DNA of 64,000 bases from Oncomelania hupensis. Its lineage: Eukaryota > Mollusca > Gastropoda > Littorinimorpha > Pomatiopsidae. The translations under genes were made by a program, and so were the position numbers. The notes beneath the pieces are model-generated. The model did no database searches. It was not told the origin of the DNA and was given only the letters and a program-made list of their open reading frames with translations. Within the stretch, counting starts at the first letter, position 1, and every line of letters starts with the position of its first letter. The stretch spans positions 2,364,373-2,428,372 of the forward strand of contig CM072527.1 of NCBI GenBank assembly GCA_036898135.1, written 5' to 3'. This document shows positions 29,954-42,493 of the stretch, piece after piece.

Positions 29954-30904
29954 AGCAGTGTACAACCATTTTCACTTTCAGCGTCGCATTAGAGTCGACA
30001 GGCTACGGGCCCCCGATCAACTACTTTTTCAATGAATCCGGATGTAATCAAAATCCATCCTACCCGCTTGATGCTAATCTAAACTTGGTGAAACACCATG
30101 GAACGCAAACTATAAATAAAACACCCGTACATGAGACAGACAGACAGACTGAAGGGTGGAATGCCAAAGAAAACCAAACACGCACCAGATTTACGAGGTT
30201 TTCCAAACACGTATGTCGGTAAACGTTTGTTCAGGAGTAGTAAAACCCAACCTACAGTTTGTAAACTGGTGACAACACAACGCTCCATAAATATTTTACC
30301 TGCACGTCATAAATTATAGCATACTGTCCACAACTCCATAGTGTAGGCCTACTACTATGGAACGACTCAGTCTAGGTATAACTAGCTTGTTCACAAATGT
30401 TATACCTTGTGTAATAGAACGGCGTAGACTCGATACCAATATAAAAGACTGTATTAATGTACATATTTTGTATACGGTCTCTGCTAAAACCTTGTTTACA
30501 TAAAACCGTGTGCGGTCTGTTATTGCGTAATTTCTTTTAGTTCCGCCAGTCGTAACTCCATAATTATGGTTTGCAAACATCGATATCCTGCAGACAAACG
30601 CAGCCACTCCATTATTAGTATTATACAGGAAAACGCATACCTCGCCTTCCTGAGAATGATACAGAAGGGTGAACAGCTTGATTGTATAACAAGGCGTGGA
30701 CACTTCTAGAATCTTTACAAACAAGTCAGTCATTCATTATTATATTAACTCACAGGTCTATTGCATGCGAAAGGATTGAATTCTTGATCGACTAACGATC
30801 GCGATACCTGAGGCTATGATTCATAATGTCGGGATTGACAGGTCTCTCCTCATCCTTCCCGTCCCACTCAGCCCAAGCAGTGTTAAATGGGTTATATTTA
30901 GCTA
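29952..30904. other. Unassigned sequence
   Basis: No recognisable gene or repeat. Scattered ORFs under 140 codons lack splice or domain support. Confidence 0.3.
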
Positions 30905-31015
30905 AAAGAATCACTCAAGGCGCTAGCGGAAAACAACACGATCAGTAACTCAAGCAGCCCAAGGTGCCAACTTGCAGCTTGCTGCGCACTGTTGTCTAGC
31001 GAAGGGTTCAGACAA
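30905..31015 (-). mobile_element. Degraded SINE fragment
   Basis: CTCAAGGCGCTAGCGGAAAA, AACTCAAGCAGCCC and GGTGCCAACTTGCAGC match the body of the SINE at 3962-4121 in the same orientation. Confidence 0.55.
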
Positions 31016-31204
31016 CAGAAAGTATTACAGTGTACACACACCTACAAGACTGTTCCATACAAAACCACTCTCACATGCTCTGGCTTCAGGTTTACACACG
31101 ACTCGCGATACAATACCATCATCATTATGCTCTTGCTTCGAGTTCAAGTTCAAAGCACACAAACAAACAAAGAAAGAAAGAACGAAACACGAGGAAAACG
31201 CTTA

Positions 31205-31335
31205 ACAGAAAAGAAAAAAGATACAAAAAGCACCAACTATTTCTTGATTGAATTACCTTCAATTCAGAAAAGAAAAAAGATACAAAAAGCACCAACTATT
31301 TCTTGATTGAATAATATTACCTTCAATTCATTACC
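31205..31335. repeat. 61-bp tandem duplication
   Basis: AGAAAAGAAAAAAGATACAA and the following AAAGCACCAACTATTTCTTG recur about 61 bp apart (31207, 31267). The copies differ by a short AT indel. Confidence 0.9.
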
Positions 31336-31574
31336 TGTGGCAGTGCTACTGTTAGGCCTATACCATGAACCAGGTACGAGGTGTCACGGAGTGCGCCTCC
31401 CCACACAAGCCTTTTCATAAAGAAATATCATTTAAAACAGCATCATTATGATATCATATGTCCATCCACAAGACTCTAAATATCGAAGCAAAATGTAGGT
31501 CTGCATGTACACACTTCCATACAAATATTCAACATGGACGACATACTCGCTTTCAAGGGAAAGTGTCGTCCGAA

Positions 31575-32330
31575 TCATTGCGATACCTGTTGTCGTTTCA
31601 GTACAATACCACAAGGGTCATCCACTAACACCATTTAAAATTCAAAATACCCCCTCCCCCCCCCCTTCCCCGTCACATATATATAAGTACTCCAAGATCG
31701 AAAAGTTAAAATGTCGGAAAAAATCAGACGAACGGAATACACATGAACAATATAAGCACGGCTTGCTAAACCGAGTGATACCTGACGCTGTGTTGTGCCA
31801 AATTCAATCAAGCCCAAGTCAAATTATATTGACATTATATTATAATAGGCCACAGAGAAAGATCGTTTATAAACGAAAACATCACTATCACACAACACTC
31901 GTACTGCAAGAAATCAATAGGCAGGGAATATTTGAAGAAATCCTCCACAACAGTAACTACCGTCTGATACCTGACGCTATTTCGATTCAATCAACCGACA
32001 GTCAGCACAACATTTATATCATAGGTTACACACAAAGACAAATCTTTGTCAGCCCAAAACATCACCATCGCAATACGTGTACTCCAAGAAATCACAGGCA
32101 GAAAATGTTGAAAGGAAATCTCAACAACGGTAAAACTACTGCTTCAAGTTGAACACTATTCCTACACATGATACCTGACGCAGTATCGATTCTACCGACA
32201 GTCGAACAGCGCACAATTGATATAACTATATAAGCTACACACAAAGACAGATCTTTGGAAACCACAACATCACATACTCGTACTCCACAATACCGAAGAG
32301 GGAGAAAATATTGGAAGAAAGCACAGCACG
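31575..32330 (+). repeat. About 195-bp degenerate tandem repeat
   Basis: Units start at GATACCTGACGC near 31777, 31965 and 32170, with a weaker unit at 31583. Each unit keeps in order: TCGATTCAATC-like, GACAGTC, an ATATTATA-like segment, ACACACAAAGACA, CATCAC and ACTCGTACTCCAAGAAAT. A 215-codon frame (31505-32152) runs through three units but shows no domain. Confidence 0.75.
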
Positions 32331-32570
32331 CCAACACAACACGCTACAGCATGGCGAACCCCAATGTTGGTCTGTCAACTAAAGTTTGGCCCAATGGGTG
32401 GTGTCAAGTCAGTGCGACACTTTTCACAGCACACGCGGCGTGTCTGCATACCTGGCTGCCGACCTCTCCCCTCCCACACGCTCTCCCGCCTCCCTCACTC
32501 TTTCATGCTCTCATCCTTTTCTTTATTCCCATTTATGGTTTTATCGCTTCTACAATAATCTCATCCTCAT

Positions 32571-32572
<2 letters not shown>

Positions 32573-32626
<54 letters not shown>

Positions 32627-32744
32627 TGTGTGTGTGTGTGTGTGTGCGGGGTGTGTGTGTGTGTGTTTTCGGACCACTTTCAACGAAGGTTTTAATAATC
32701 AAAATATTGACAATTTGACAAGCCTCTTGTTTTTGTGTTTCCAC

Positions 32745-32798
<54 letters not shown>

Positions 32799-32940
32799 GC
32801 GCGCGCGCGCACTCTCTCTCTCTCCTCGCTCTCCATCTCTTTCATTCATATCTCTCTCTTTTCTTGCTCTCCATCTCTCCCATTCATTACTTCTCTCTCT
32901 CTCTCTCTCTCTCCCTCTTCTCGCTCTCCATCTCTCCCAT

Positions 32941-33003
<63 letters not shown>

Positions 33004-33026
33004 TTCTCGCTCTCCATCTCTCCCAT

Positions 33027-33103
<77 letters not shown>

Positions 33104-33160
33104 TCACACTCGCTCTATCTCTCTCACGCCAGTCTCTCTCTTAACAGCACTCGTGCTTTA
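32573..33160. repeat. TC, GT, CA, GC microsatellite complex
   Basis: TC at 32573-32620, GT at 32625-32667, CA at 32747-32784 then GC to about 32810. TC tracts follow, separated by four copies of CTCGCTCTCCATCTCTCCCA or close variants (32827-33025), then TC to about 33100. Confidence 0.97.
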
Positions 33161-33489
33161 CAGCTGCACATGCAGTAATATTGCTATTTATTATGCTGTA
33201 CCATCCACCCCAGCATCAGCACTGAGCCACCCTCTCTAAATGCCCGACACCGCAAGGCTTCAAGCATTATCATTATGCCACAAGGCAACGACTGTGAAGC
33301 ACGGGAACTTCAAGTTCACCACCAGTACAGTCATCACGGCGCTGGATAAAGAGCACAGGAATTAAAACCTGGCCACATTGTGAACCACAAGAACACAATT
33401 TTACAGAAAATTATAAATCACCTTTTTAAAATTAAAACAAAAACTATTCTACATAATTTAAAATTATAATTACAATTATCGCAGTGTGA

Positions 33490-33720
33490 TTGGTGTTTAT
33501 AGAAAGAAAGTCAGCACAGTTGAAAACACAAACACAAAACGAACTCAACTGCCTTCTAAATAAAAGCCTCACTTTATATAAGTTAAAGTATGATTACCAC
33601 ACCTGGATTATAGTTTATAGAAATAAAGTCGGCACAGTTGAAAACAACAGCGCACAATACCTCAACTGCCATCTAAATAAAAGCCTAATCCGACAGCGAC
33701 TGTGGAGAGAGCACGAAATT
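33490..33720. repeat. 116-bp two-unit tandem duplication
   Basis: TTATAGAAAGAAAGTCAGCA with CACAGTTGAAAACA, CTCAACTGCC and TAAATAAAAGCCT is repeated once (about 33497 and 33613) with point differences. Confidence 0.85.
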
Positions 33721-34149
33721 TAAAAGTTAAAACACCACGGCAGTCCCCCGGCAGCACAGCGAGTAGGTAGTGGTTGATGCCCTCCTACAGGTGACTTTGA
33801 TGACTGTTCGGGAAGGTACGCCACGACTTGGGACTTTCCCTTTTCCTCTTTCCCTGTTTTCCTTACCATTACCCCCCACCCACCCACCCACCCCCACACT
33901 CCCCTTTTCAATCTCTCACCTCTACGACCTCAACTCTCAAGTCTAACGACACATTCTCCGTCCATATAATTTCTCTTGAGCACGCCGGCATTGTAATTTG
34001 TCATACACCTGAAAACGTAACTCTATTTAATTTTAAACTTTTGACACGTCCTTCTCCCTTTTTATCTGGAAATTCTGGGCCGCATCTCTTGGGGACAATA
34101 CTCAGTAAAATATAATACTAATAATAATAAACCCAATTTGAACCCCTAC
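33721..34149. other. Unassigned sequence
   Basis: C-rich stretch at 33870-33905; no gene or known repeat seen. Confidence 0.3.
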
Positions 34150-36290
34150 TTCAGGAAGAGAGCAAACGAGAGAGGGAAAAGAGGTGGGCGAGAGAGGAGT
34201 GTGTGAGAGGTGAGAAAGAGAGGTGGGCGAGACAGAAGTGTGAGAGAGGAGTGTGTGAGAGGTGGGCGAGAGAGGAGTGTGTGAGAGGTGGGCGAGAGAG
34301 GAGTGTGTGAGAGGTGGGTGAGAGAGGAGTGTGAGAGAGGTGGGTGAGAGAGGAGTGTGTGAGAGGTGGGTGAGAGAGGAGTGTGAGAGAGGTGGGTGAG
34401 AGAGGAGTGTGTGAGAGGTGGGTGAGAGAGGAGTGTGAGAAAGGTGGGCGATAGAGGAGTGTGAGAGAGGTGGGCGAGAGAGGAGTGTGAGAGAGGTGGG
34501 CGAGAGAGGAGTGTGAGAGAGGTGGGCGAGAGAGGAGTGTGAGAGAGGTGGCCGAGAGAGGAGTGTGAGAAAGGTGGGCGATAGAGGAGTGTGAGAGAGG
34601 TGGGCGAGAGAGGAGTGTGAGAAAGGTGGGCGAGAGAGGAGTGTGAGAAAGGTGGGTGAGAGAGGAGTGTGAGAAAGGTGGGCGAGAGAGGAGTGTGAGA
34701 AAGGTGGCCGAGAGAGGAGTGTGTGAGAGGTGGGTGAGAGAGGAGTGTGTGAGAGGTGGCCGAGTGAGGAGTGTGTGAGAGGTGGCCGAGTGAGGAGTGT
34801 GTGAGAGGTGGCCGAGAGAGGAGTGTATGAGAGGTGGGTGAGAGAGGAGTGTAAGAGAGGTGGCCGAGAGAGGAGTGTGTGAGAGGTGGGCGAGAGAGGA
34901 GTGTGAGAGAGGTGGCGAGAGAGGAGTGTGTGAGAGGTGGGTGAGAGAGGAGGGTGAGAAAGGTGGGCGAGAGAGGAGTGCGAGAAAGGTGGCCGAGAGA
35001 GGAGTGTGAGAGAGGTGGGTGAGAGAGGAGTGTGAGAAAGGTGGGCGAGAGAGGAGTGTGAGAAAGGTGGGTGAGAGAGGAGTGTGAGAAAGGTGGGTGA
35101 GAGAGGAGTGTGAGAGAGGAGTGTGTGAGAGGTGGGTGAGAGGTGGGCGAGAGAGGAGTGTGAGAGAGGTGGGTGAGAGAGGAGTGTGAGAGAGGTGGGC
35201 GAGAGAGGAGTGTGTGAAAGGTGGGCGAGAGAGGAGTGTGAGAGAGGTGGGTGAGAGAGGAGTGTGAGAAAGGTGGGCGAGAGAGGAGTGTGAGAGAGGT
35301 GGGCGAGAGAGGAGTGTGAGAGAGGTGGCCGAGTGAGGAGTGTGAGAGAGGTGGGCGAGAAAAGAGTTTGAGAGAGGTGGGTGAGAGAGGAGTGTGAGAA
35401 AGGTGGGCGAGAGAGGAGTGTGAGAGAGGTGGGCGAGAGAGGAGTGTGAGAGAGGTGGCCGAGAGAGGAGTGTGAGAGAGGTGGGCGAGAAAAGAGTTTG
35501 AGAGAGGTGGGTGAGAGAAGAGTGTGAGAGAGGTGGGCGAGAGAGGAGTGTGAGAGAGGTGGGTGAGAGAGGTGGGTGAGAGAGGAGTGTGAGAGAGGTG
35601 GGTGAGAGGTGGGCGAGAGAGGAGTGTGAGAGAGGTGGGCGAGAGAGGAGTGTGAGAGAGGTGGGTGAGAGAGGAGTGTGAGAGAGGTGGGCGAGAGAGG
35701 AGTGTGAGAGAGGTGGGTGAGATAGGAGTGTGAGAGAGGTGGGTGAGAGAGGAGTGTGAGAGAGATGGTGAGAGAGGTGGGTGAGAGAGGAGTGTGAGAG
35801 AGGTGGGTGAGAGGTGGGCGAGAGAGGAGTGTGAGAGAGGTGGGTGAGAGGTGGGCGAGAGAGGAGTGTGAGAGATGTGGGTGAGAGAGGTGGGTGAGAG
35901 AGGAGTGTGAGAGAGGTGGGTGAGAGGTGGGCGAGAGAGGAGTGTGAGAGAGGTGGGTGAGAGGTGGGCGAGAGAGGAGTGTGTGAGAGAGGTGGGTGAG
36001 AGAGGAGTGTGAGAGAGGTGGGTGAGAGGTGGGCGAGGAGGAGTGTGAGAGAGGTGGGTGAGAGAGGAGTGTGAGAGAGGTGTGTGAGAGGTGGGCGAGA
36101 GAGGAGTGTGAGAGAGGTGGCCGAGAGAGGAGTGTGAGAGAGGTGGGCGAGAGAGGAGTGTGAGAAAGGTGGGCGAGAAAAGAGTTTGAGAGAGGTGGGC
36201 AAGAGAGGAGTGTGAGAGAGGTGGGCGAGAGAGGAGTGTGAGAGAGGTGGGCGAGAGAGGAGTGTGAGAGAGAAGGGCGTATAGAGGGAG
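34150..36290. repeat. 24-bp minisatellite, about 2.1 kb
   Basis: About 90 imperfect copies of GAGAGAGGTGGGCGAGAG plus AGTGT-type units, with 12- and 24-bp sub-periods. Because the unit is a multiple of three and lacks stops on the minus strand, three minus-strand frames stay open for 680-790 codons, each giving Ser/Pro/Leu/His repeats. This is a satellite, not a gene. Confidence 0.97.
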
Positions 36291-36499
36291 CGAGGGGGGG
36301 AGGGAGAATTTTAACATAGACTTTGACATTCAAAATAAAGAGAGTCTGGGAGATGGGGCGATGGGGGAGGGGTGAATGCGAGGGGGGATGGTGGTAGGGG
36401 TTGTGGGGTGCGGAGGAAACACATAACATTAACACACTGTGCAACCCATAATGATGCCGCAAATTCAAAAGAATGTGTTAGGTATAGTGTATTACAAGG

Positions 36500-37170
36500 A
36501 AATGAAAGAATGGAATGGAATAGAGAAGAATAGAACAGAACAGAACAGAACAGAATTAGAATAAGAGTAAATTAAGAATAAGAATTAGAAAAGGAAAGAA
36601 AAGAAAAGAACAAGAACAAAAAGTATACAATAGAATAGAACAAAACAAGAATAGAACAGAACAAGAATAGAACAGAACAAGAATAGAACAGAATATAACA
36701 TAATAGAATAGTACATAAAAGAACATAATAGAATAAGAATGGATTAGAATAAAATACAACAGAATAGAACAAAACAGAATAGAATAAAAACAGAATATAA
36801 CAGAACAGAACACAATAGAACACATAAGAAAAGAAAAGAATATAACAGAATAAAATAAAATAAGAATATATTAAGAAAAAGGATAAGAACAGAACATAAT
36901 AATAGAATAGAGCAGAATAGAATAGAGTAAGAATAAAATATAATGGAAAAGAATAAAATAAAAACAGAACAAAACAAGAATAAGAACAGAATAGAACAAA
37001 AACAAAAGAATTCAATAGAACAGAAAGAATAAGAATAGATTAGAATAGAACAGAACAGAATATAATAGAACAGAATAAAACAGAACAAAATAGAATAGAA
37101 CAGAATAGAATATAAAAGAATAGGATAGTTCTAACAGAATAGAATAGAATAGAACAGAATAGAATAGGAT
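36500..37170. repeat. AGAAT/AGAAC pentanucleotide repeat
   Basis: Imperfect GAATA, GAACA and AGAAT units over 670 bp. Minus-strand frames (Phe/Tyr/Ser-rich) are artefacts. 37171-37575 is A-rich with no gene. Confidence 0.95.
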
Positions 37171-37576
37171 TAAAAAGAAAACAGACAGAAAGTTGTTATT
37201 ATCAAATTTTATTCATCAGATTAACATAAGTTGTGCACATACAAAAATAAAACAAGAAAGAAAGAAAAAAAAACAAAGAAGATATGAAAGTAAATTTAAA
37301 AAGGAAAAAAGAAGGAACACAAGAACAAAAAAACAAGAAAGAACAGAACATTAAAAAAAATAATAAATAAAAAAAAAACACAGAAAGAAAAGAAAGAAAT
37401 ACATGTAAAAAAAAAAGAGGGGGGGGGGGGAAGAATGAAAGAAAGGAAAGTAATAAACTTGAAAGAAAAATTATTTAGGGATTAAGATTATAGATTAAGT
37501 AGAAAATCTCATCTTCCAATCCGTCCTTTAACAAATTAACAGAATTAATTTGTAACACTAAAACTGCAAATCATAG

Positions 37577-37652
<76 letters not shown>

Positions 37653-37690
37653 GAGAGAGAGAGAGAGAGAGATGGAGAGAGAGTGAGAGA
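37577..37690. repeat. GA microsatellite
   Basis: About 45 GA units with a few interruptions. Confidence 0.97.
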
Positions 37691-37710
37691 AAAGGAGTGA
37701 GGGAGAGAGA

Positions 37711-37845
37711 TCATGCTATTAAAATCATCCTAAATATAAGAAATATTATGTAACAAATGCTATTAAAATCATCCTAAATATTATTCTATGTAACAAATGC
37801 TATAAAAATCATCCTAAATATAACATATTCTATGTAACAAATTGA
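37711..37845. repeat. About 48-bp unit, three tandem copies
   Basis: GCTATTAAAATCATCCTAAA with TATGTAACAAAT repeats three times, small differences between copies. Confidence 0.9.
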
Positions 37846-38261
37846 GTAGCTTACATACACCACCGTCATCTTCGTCATCACCTTTAAACAATATTAGACA
37901 TCCCCCCTCTCTACCTCTCGCTCTTACTCATTTTAATTGATAGCATCTTGGTTACATCCACAAACAAACAAACAAACAAACAAAAAATCAACTTCAGGTC
38001 CATTTTTTCAAGGGAGACATATAAGTTATACTACTTTGTTGTTCTACACAAACGATTTGTCTCCCTTGTTCAACTCGCCAGCAGTCACTTTCCAAACCAA
38101 ACATGTAACGTACATCCATTAATGACCTCAATCCAACAGACTCGCGATAAACTAAACTGTTCCCAACTGTATGCTATAACACTTGTTGCGAAACACAGCC
38201 ACTAAAATCGCAGTGACAATACTAATGAGCTAGGATCTATGAAGGGCATAGAAATGTCCTG
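37846..38261. other. Unassigned sequence
   Basis: Includes four CAAA/CAAACAAA units near 37965. No gene seen. Confidence 0.3.
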
Positions 38262-38365
<104 letters not shown>

Positions 38366-38556
38366 GAACCTATACGCTGTTCTTCCCCTGATCATCAAGG
38401 CCCAAAGTACGGCGATCTGTAACCGACATCCAGCTCACATGTTACACTCTCACAAACATAACAAACCACACATCTATTACTCAAACATGTGGCGTGAAGA
38501 TAAAGAGATCCCAACCCAACCCTCTTTTCCCCATGTTTGCTTTTGCCCATTGGGCT

Positions 38557-39458
38557 TTCAGCCTTTCGCTGTATAGACGGAGAAATCCAGCCTTTCGCTG
38601 TACAGATGGATAAATCCAGCCTTTCACTGTAGAGATGGATAAATCCAGCCTTTCACTGTAGAGATGGATAAATCCAGCCTTTCACTGCAGAGATGGATAA
38701 ATCCAGCCTTTCACTGCAGAGATGGATAAATCCAGCCTTTCACTGCAGAGATGGATAAATCCAGCCTTTCACTGCAGAGATGGATAAATCCAGCCTTTCA
38801 CTGCAGAGATGGATAAATCCAGCCTTTCACTGCAGAGATCGATAAATCCAGCCTTTCACTGTAGAGATCGATAAATCCAGCCTTTCACTGCAGAGATGGA
38901 TAAATCCAGCCTTTCACTATATAGATGGATAAATCCAGCCTTTCACTATATAGATGGATAAATCCAGCCTTTCGCTGTATAGATGGATAAATCCAGCCTT
39001 TCACTATATAGATGGATAAATCCAGCCTTTCACTATATAGATGGATAAATCCAGCCTTTCACTATATAGATGGATAAATCCAGCCTTTCACTATATAGAT
39101 GGATAAATCCAGCCTTTCACTATATAGATGGATAAATCCAGCCTTTCACTATATAGATGGATAAATCCAGCCTTTCACTATATAGATGGATAAATCCAGC
39201 CTTTCACTGTATAGATGGATAAATCCAGCCTTTCACTATATAGATGGATAAATCCAGCCTTTCGCTGTATAGATGGATAAATCCAGCCTTTCACTGTATA
39301 GATGGATAAATCCAGCCTTTCACTATATAGATGGAGAAATCCAGCCTTTCGCTGTATAGATGGATAAATCCAGCCTTTCACTGTATAGATGGATAAATCC
39401 AGCCTTTCACTATATAGATGGATAAATCCAGCCTTTCGCTGTATAGATGGATAAATCC
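38557..39458. repeat. 29-bp minisatellite, about 31 units
   Basis: Unit ATGGATAAATCCAGCCTTTC plus ACTATATAG. Variants are grouped: CTGCAGAG units cluster at about 38690-38890 and CTATATAG units at about 38925-39190, then CTATATAG/CTGTATAG/GCTGTATAG variants alternate. The 122-codon minus-strand frame is a 29-residue repeat from three units and not a gene. Confidence 0.97.
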
Positions 39459-39767
39459 ATGAAACGAACGTACAAAAATCCAAAGTTCTGTCATACATTA
39501 GTCCCAAAGTTAAAGAAAAGTTAAGGACAAAGGGGTCACAAATCACTAAAACAAAATTTATGTCTTTGGAAATTGTTATAAATGCCGGAAATAAAATGCA
39601 GGCTTTTGACTTTAAATTATTATGCTATAAAGAGCGAAATTATATATGCTCCTTCCCCTTAAAAAAACTTATTGAACCAAAGAAACCGTATTTCTTCCCT
39701 GTTGAATAAATAAATGTAAGCTTAAGCGAGCGTGTAAGAAAATAAAGCTGCTGGCGTGATGTCCAAA

Positions 39768-39768
<1 letters not shown>
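39459..39768. other. Unassigned AT-rich sequence
   Basis: No gene or repeat recognised. Confidence 0.3.

Positions 39769-39864
<96 letters not shown>
39769..39864. repeat. AAT microsatellite
   Basis: About 32 pure AAT units. The following 39865-40250 has two related segments (GTGATTC, CGGTAC, CTGTCAAACGT) near 39902 and 40017. Confidence 0.98.
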
Positions 39865-39866
<2 letters not shown>

Positions 39867-40369
39867 ACCGATTAATATGGCGCACCTTTCTCACAAAAAA
39901 TAGTGATTCAATGCCGGTACTGTCAAACGTAAATAAAAACCCAACTAGAAGGAAAAAATAAAAATAGATAATCAAGCAATCAACACTTTACCGTAGAAAA
40001 TAATATATAAAGCGGTGTGATTCCCGAACGGTACACGGCTGCTGTCAAACGTCAACAAAATAGAACAAAGAGAAAGTAGTAGCACGCTCTTTATCAGGCC
40101 AATCTCGTTGTACGTTATTATTATAATTATTAACATAACAGCAATAATAGGCTGAAAACTAAACCCATTAAAGAGAATAGCGGGATGCAATAAAATGCTG
40201 AGGACGCGTAATATCAAGTACAAGATAGATTAATATATCGCCTTAAAATAAATGAATTTTCATTTGAATAACATTTAGAAATAGTGTATACTGTTAAATG
40301 TTATAGTTTATGATTTAGCTTTTAGGAATAACAGTGTGCGGGCACATGCTTACGAGTACGCGCGAATGC

Positions 40370-40560
40370 CCGTTCGCACACATGCGCGCGCTCACAAACA
40401 CCCACGCGCACGTACCCACATGCAATCTCACACACACCCACACACCCACCCACACACCCACCCACACACACACACTCACACCCACACAAATACACACACC
40501 CCGACAGACACACATACATACACACACCGACAGACACACACACAGACAGACAGACACACG
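40370..40560. repeat. CA/CCCA-rich microsatellite
   Basis: Imperfect ACACACCC and ACAG units. Overlapping open frames in both strands are compositional. Confidence 0.95.
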
Positions 40561-40619
40561 CTAGCTATCTGGTCGCCATCATGTTGTAAAGGAAACCTCT
40601 CGCTATAGACTAGAATGTT

Positions 40620-40939
40620 CAGGGTGGGGAACAACTCATTGAGAAAAACTCTGAAAAGGGAGGGGTCCAGGGGCCGCCTAGGCCCCGGCGGGGTCAAGGG
40701 GCAGGGCCCTTGTAGTGGGTCCAGGGGGGCAAAGCCCCCCGGAAAATGTGCACGTTTTTAAGCCATACCAAGAGTGGAATAGTAACAGTGCAGTAAATGT
40801 ATAGTGAACTGAACCAACCAAATATGAAAGAAAAGTAATAATTATTAGAAAAAGCTTGAACAAACACAGGAGCACACACACACTTGTGTTTTATGACAAT
40901 AAAATTTCGTATTCGTATTCACACACACACACACACACA

Positions 40940-41016
<77 letters not shown>

Positions 41017-41401
41017 CAAATACCACTAACCTTTACATTTTGGATGTCTGTTTCTTCTTGCACATTTCAGTCTTTCACAAGTTCAATTTTAATAGAAACA
41101 ATCTTCTTAGCAAATTTTCAAATACGTTTCTGCAAGTTAAATTAAAGAGGTTTCATTTCAGCACATTGTCTAATTTTAGCTTCCACAAGTTCACTGTTGT
41201 TTTACTTCCTAAAAAAGCTGACAATTGAGCTTTGCTTCATTAATTTTGCTGGTGATGGACACGGATGGGTACTTGTAATAATAGGTCTACTGGATTCGGA
41301 AACGGACAAATTTTTTTTCCTCTGAACTCTTTTTTTTTCCCTTTGAAATGGCTGCCGATTTCCTCTGAAATCAGCGGATCCGAGGAGAGTTCCCCACCCT
41401 G
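40620..41401. mobile_element. Non-autonomous TIR DNA transposon, 782 bp
   Basis: Left end CAGGGTGGGGAAC, right end GTTCCCCACCCTG: a perfect 13-bp TIR. AATGTT is duplicated at 40614-40619 and 41402-41407. Inside are a GC-rich palindromic stretch (GGGGGGCAAAGCCCCCC near 40726), CA repeats (40920-41010) and no ORF. TIRs starting CAGGG with 8-bp duplications are typical of hAT, but the duplication here is 6 bp, so the superfamily is open. Confidence 0.8.
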
Positions 41402-41571
41402 AATGTTGTAATTTCGACCTTTACCCCACAGTGACCCAACTATCAACATCAATAATGCAATGAAAAATAGCCTGCAATGAGCCATTAAGACTTTCACGAA
41501 ATCGAAGGAGCTGGTGCGCCTTCTTCAGCATATCTGAGATCACACGAGGCCCTCTCCTTCTCTAGAACCAA

Positions 41572-41795
41572 GTTTAAAGTCTACACCCACCATTGGCGAT
41601 ATGGCAGACGGGAATAACCATCCCAAGGATGAAAGGGACAAGAACCTAAATCAATATTGAACCACCAGACCAATACTGCTAAGATGGACAGTAAAAAAGA
41701 AACCCCCCTTTATCTAGCCCACCACAAGATTCGAACTTGGGTCATCGGTGTGGTGTGCCAGGTAAATGCTCTACCACTGAGCTACGGCGCCTTCT
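41572..41795 (-). mobile_element. SINE with tRNA-like head (GTAGCTCAGTGGTAGAGC), copy 1
   Basis: Minus strand: GGCGCCGTAGCTCAGTGGTA, GAGCATTTACCTGGC and AAGTTCGAATCTTG at 41722-41791 form the head. A body shared with 60140-60365 follows (GACAGTAAAA, AATATTGAACCACCAGA, AACCATCCC on the plus strand). The head is degraded and is not a functional tRNA. Confidence 0.7.
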
Positions 41796-42159
41796 CTCCA
41801 GTCTCTGCTACGCTGACGCCATCGACGCGAGAACAGGATCGTCATTGCCTCAGTATTTGACTGGGAGCTGGATGGGTGATCAATCCATCGATTCACGATA
41901 AAACAATGTGGGCCACATTCCACAGCTATAAGTGGAGCACTAGTAAGCCTAACTCGCTGTGTAGTGTTGACTGGACTCTGGTGCGAGGAGCCTGTTATTG
42001 TACTTTTGCGGCCCTGTATAGGTGCACGTTCAACTTCAATGTTTGCTCTGAAGAGGCAGAAGGTCTCGTTAGTCTCAAATACGCTGCAGAAGCTGCACTA
42101 ACATCTTCCATCTCTGAAAAAAATCTGAATGGCCGCCGGCTCAGTGCAGGCTACTTCAA
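41796..42159. other. Unassigned sequence
   Basis: A frame at 41876-42193 is open for 105 codons but has no domain and runs into SINE sequence. Nothing else identified. Confidence 0.3.
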
Positions 42160-42300
42160 TAATGGTATTGAATGCAGTCTATCTAAAAATTAAGTTTTCT
42201 TTCCGCCTTCTAATAGCGACTTACCGTGACACCACAAGTTTGATTGAAGAAAGTATGTTTGTTAAATACATATGTTGGAATGTCTGTAACATGTGAGCGT
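42160..42300 (+). mobile_element. Headless copy of the tRNA-Arg-type SINE
   Basis: AATGGTATTGAATGCAGTCT, TTTCCGCCTTCTAATAGCGA and ACACCAC align with 20533-20645. Confidence 0.6.
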
Positions 42301-42493
42301 GGGATCATCGATGTACCGTTAAAAACAGGGGAAATCACTCCCTGCCATATCGCCGATAGCTTCATAGTTCATTCATCCATTATCTCTATCTCTCCTCCTC
42401 TCTGTCATCTGACACTTCTGTCAGGCCATGGGAGCACCACACAGTACAGACCATGGACACAATATATACATATATATAGAGTCCATGGTACAG

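Noticed and set aside
34102..36468. Minus-strand ORFs of 788, 727 and 683 codons
   Set aside because: All three are translations of the same 24-bp minisatellite in different frames; no domain, signal or splice evidence.
39178..39546. 122-codon ORF with 29-residue repeats
   Set aside because: Three 29-bp satellite units make a 29-residue period; no other support.
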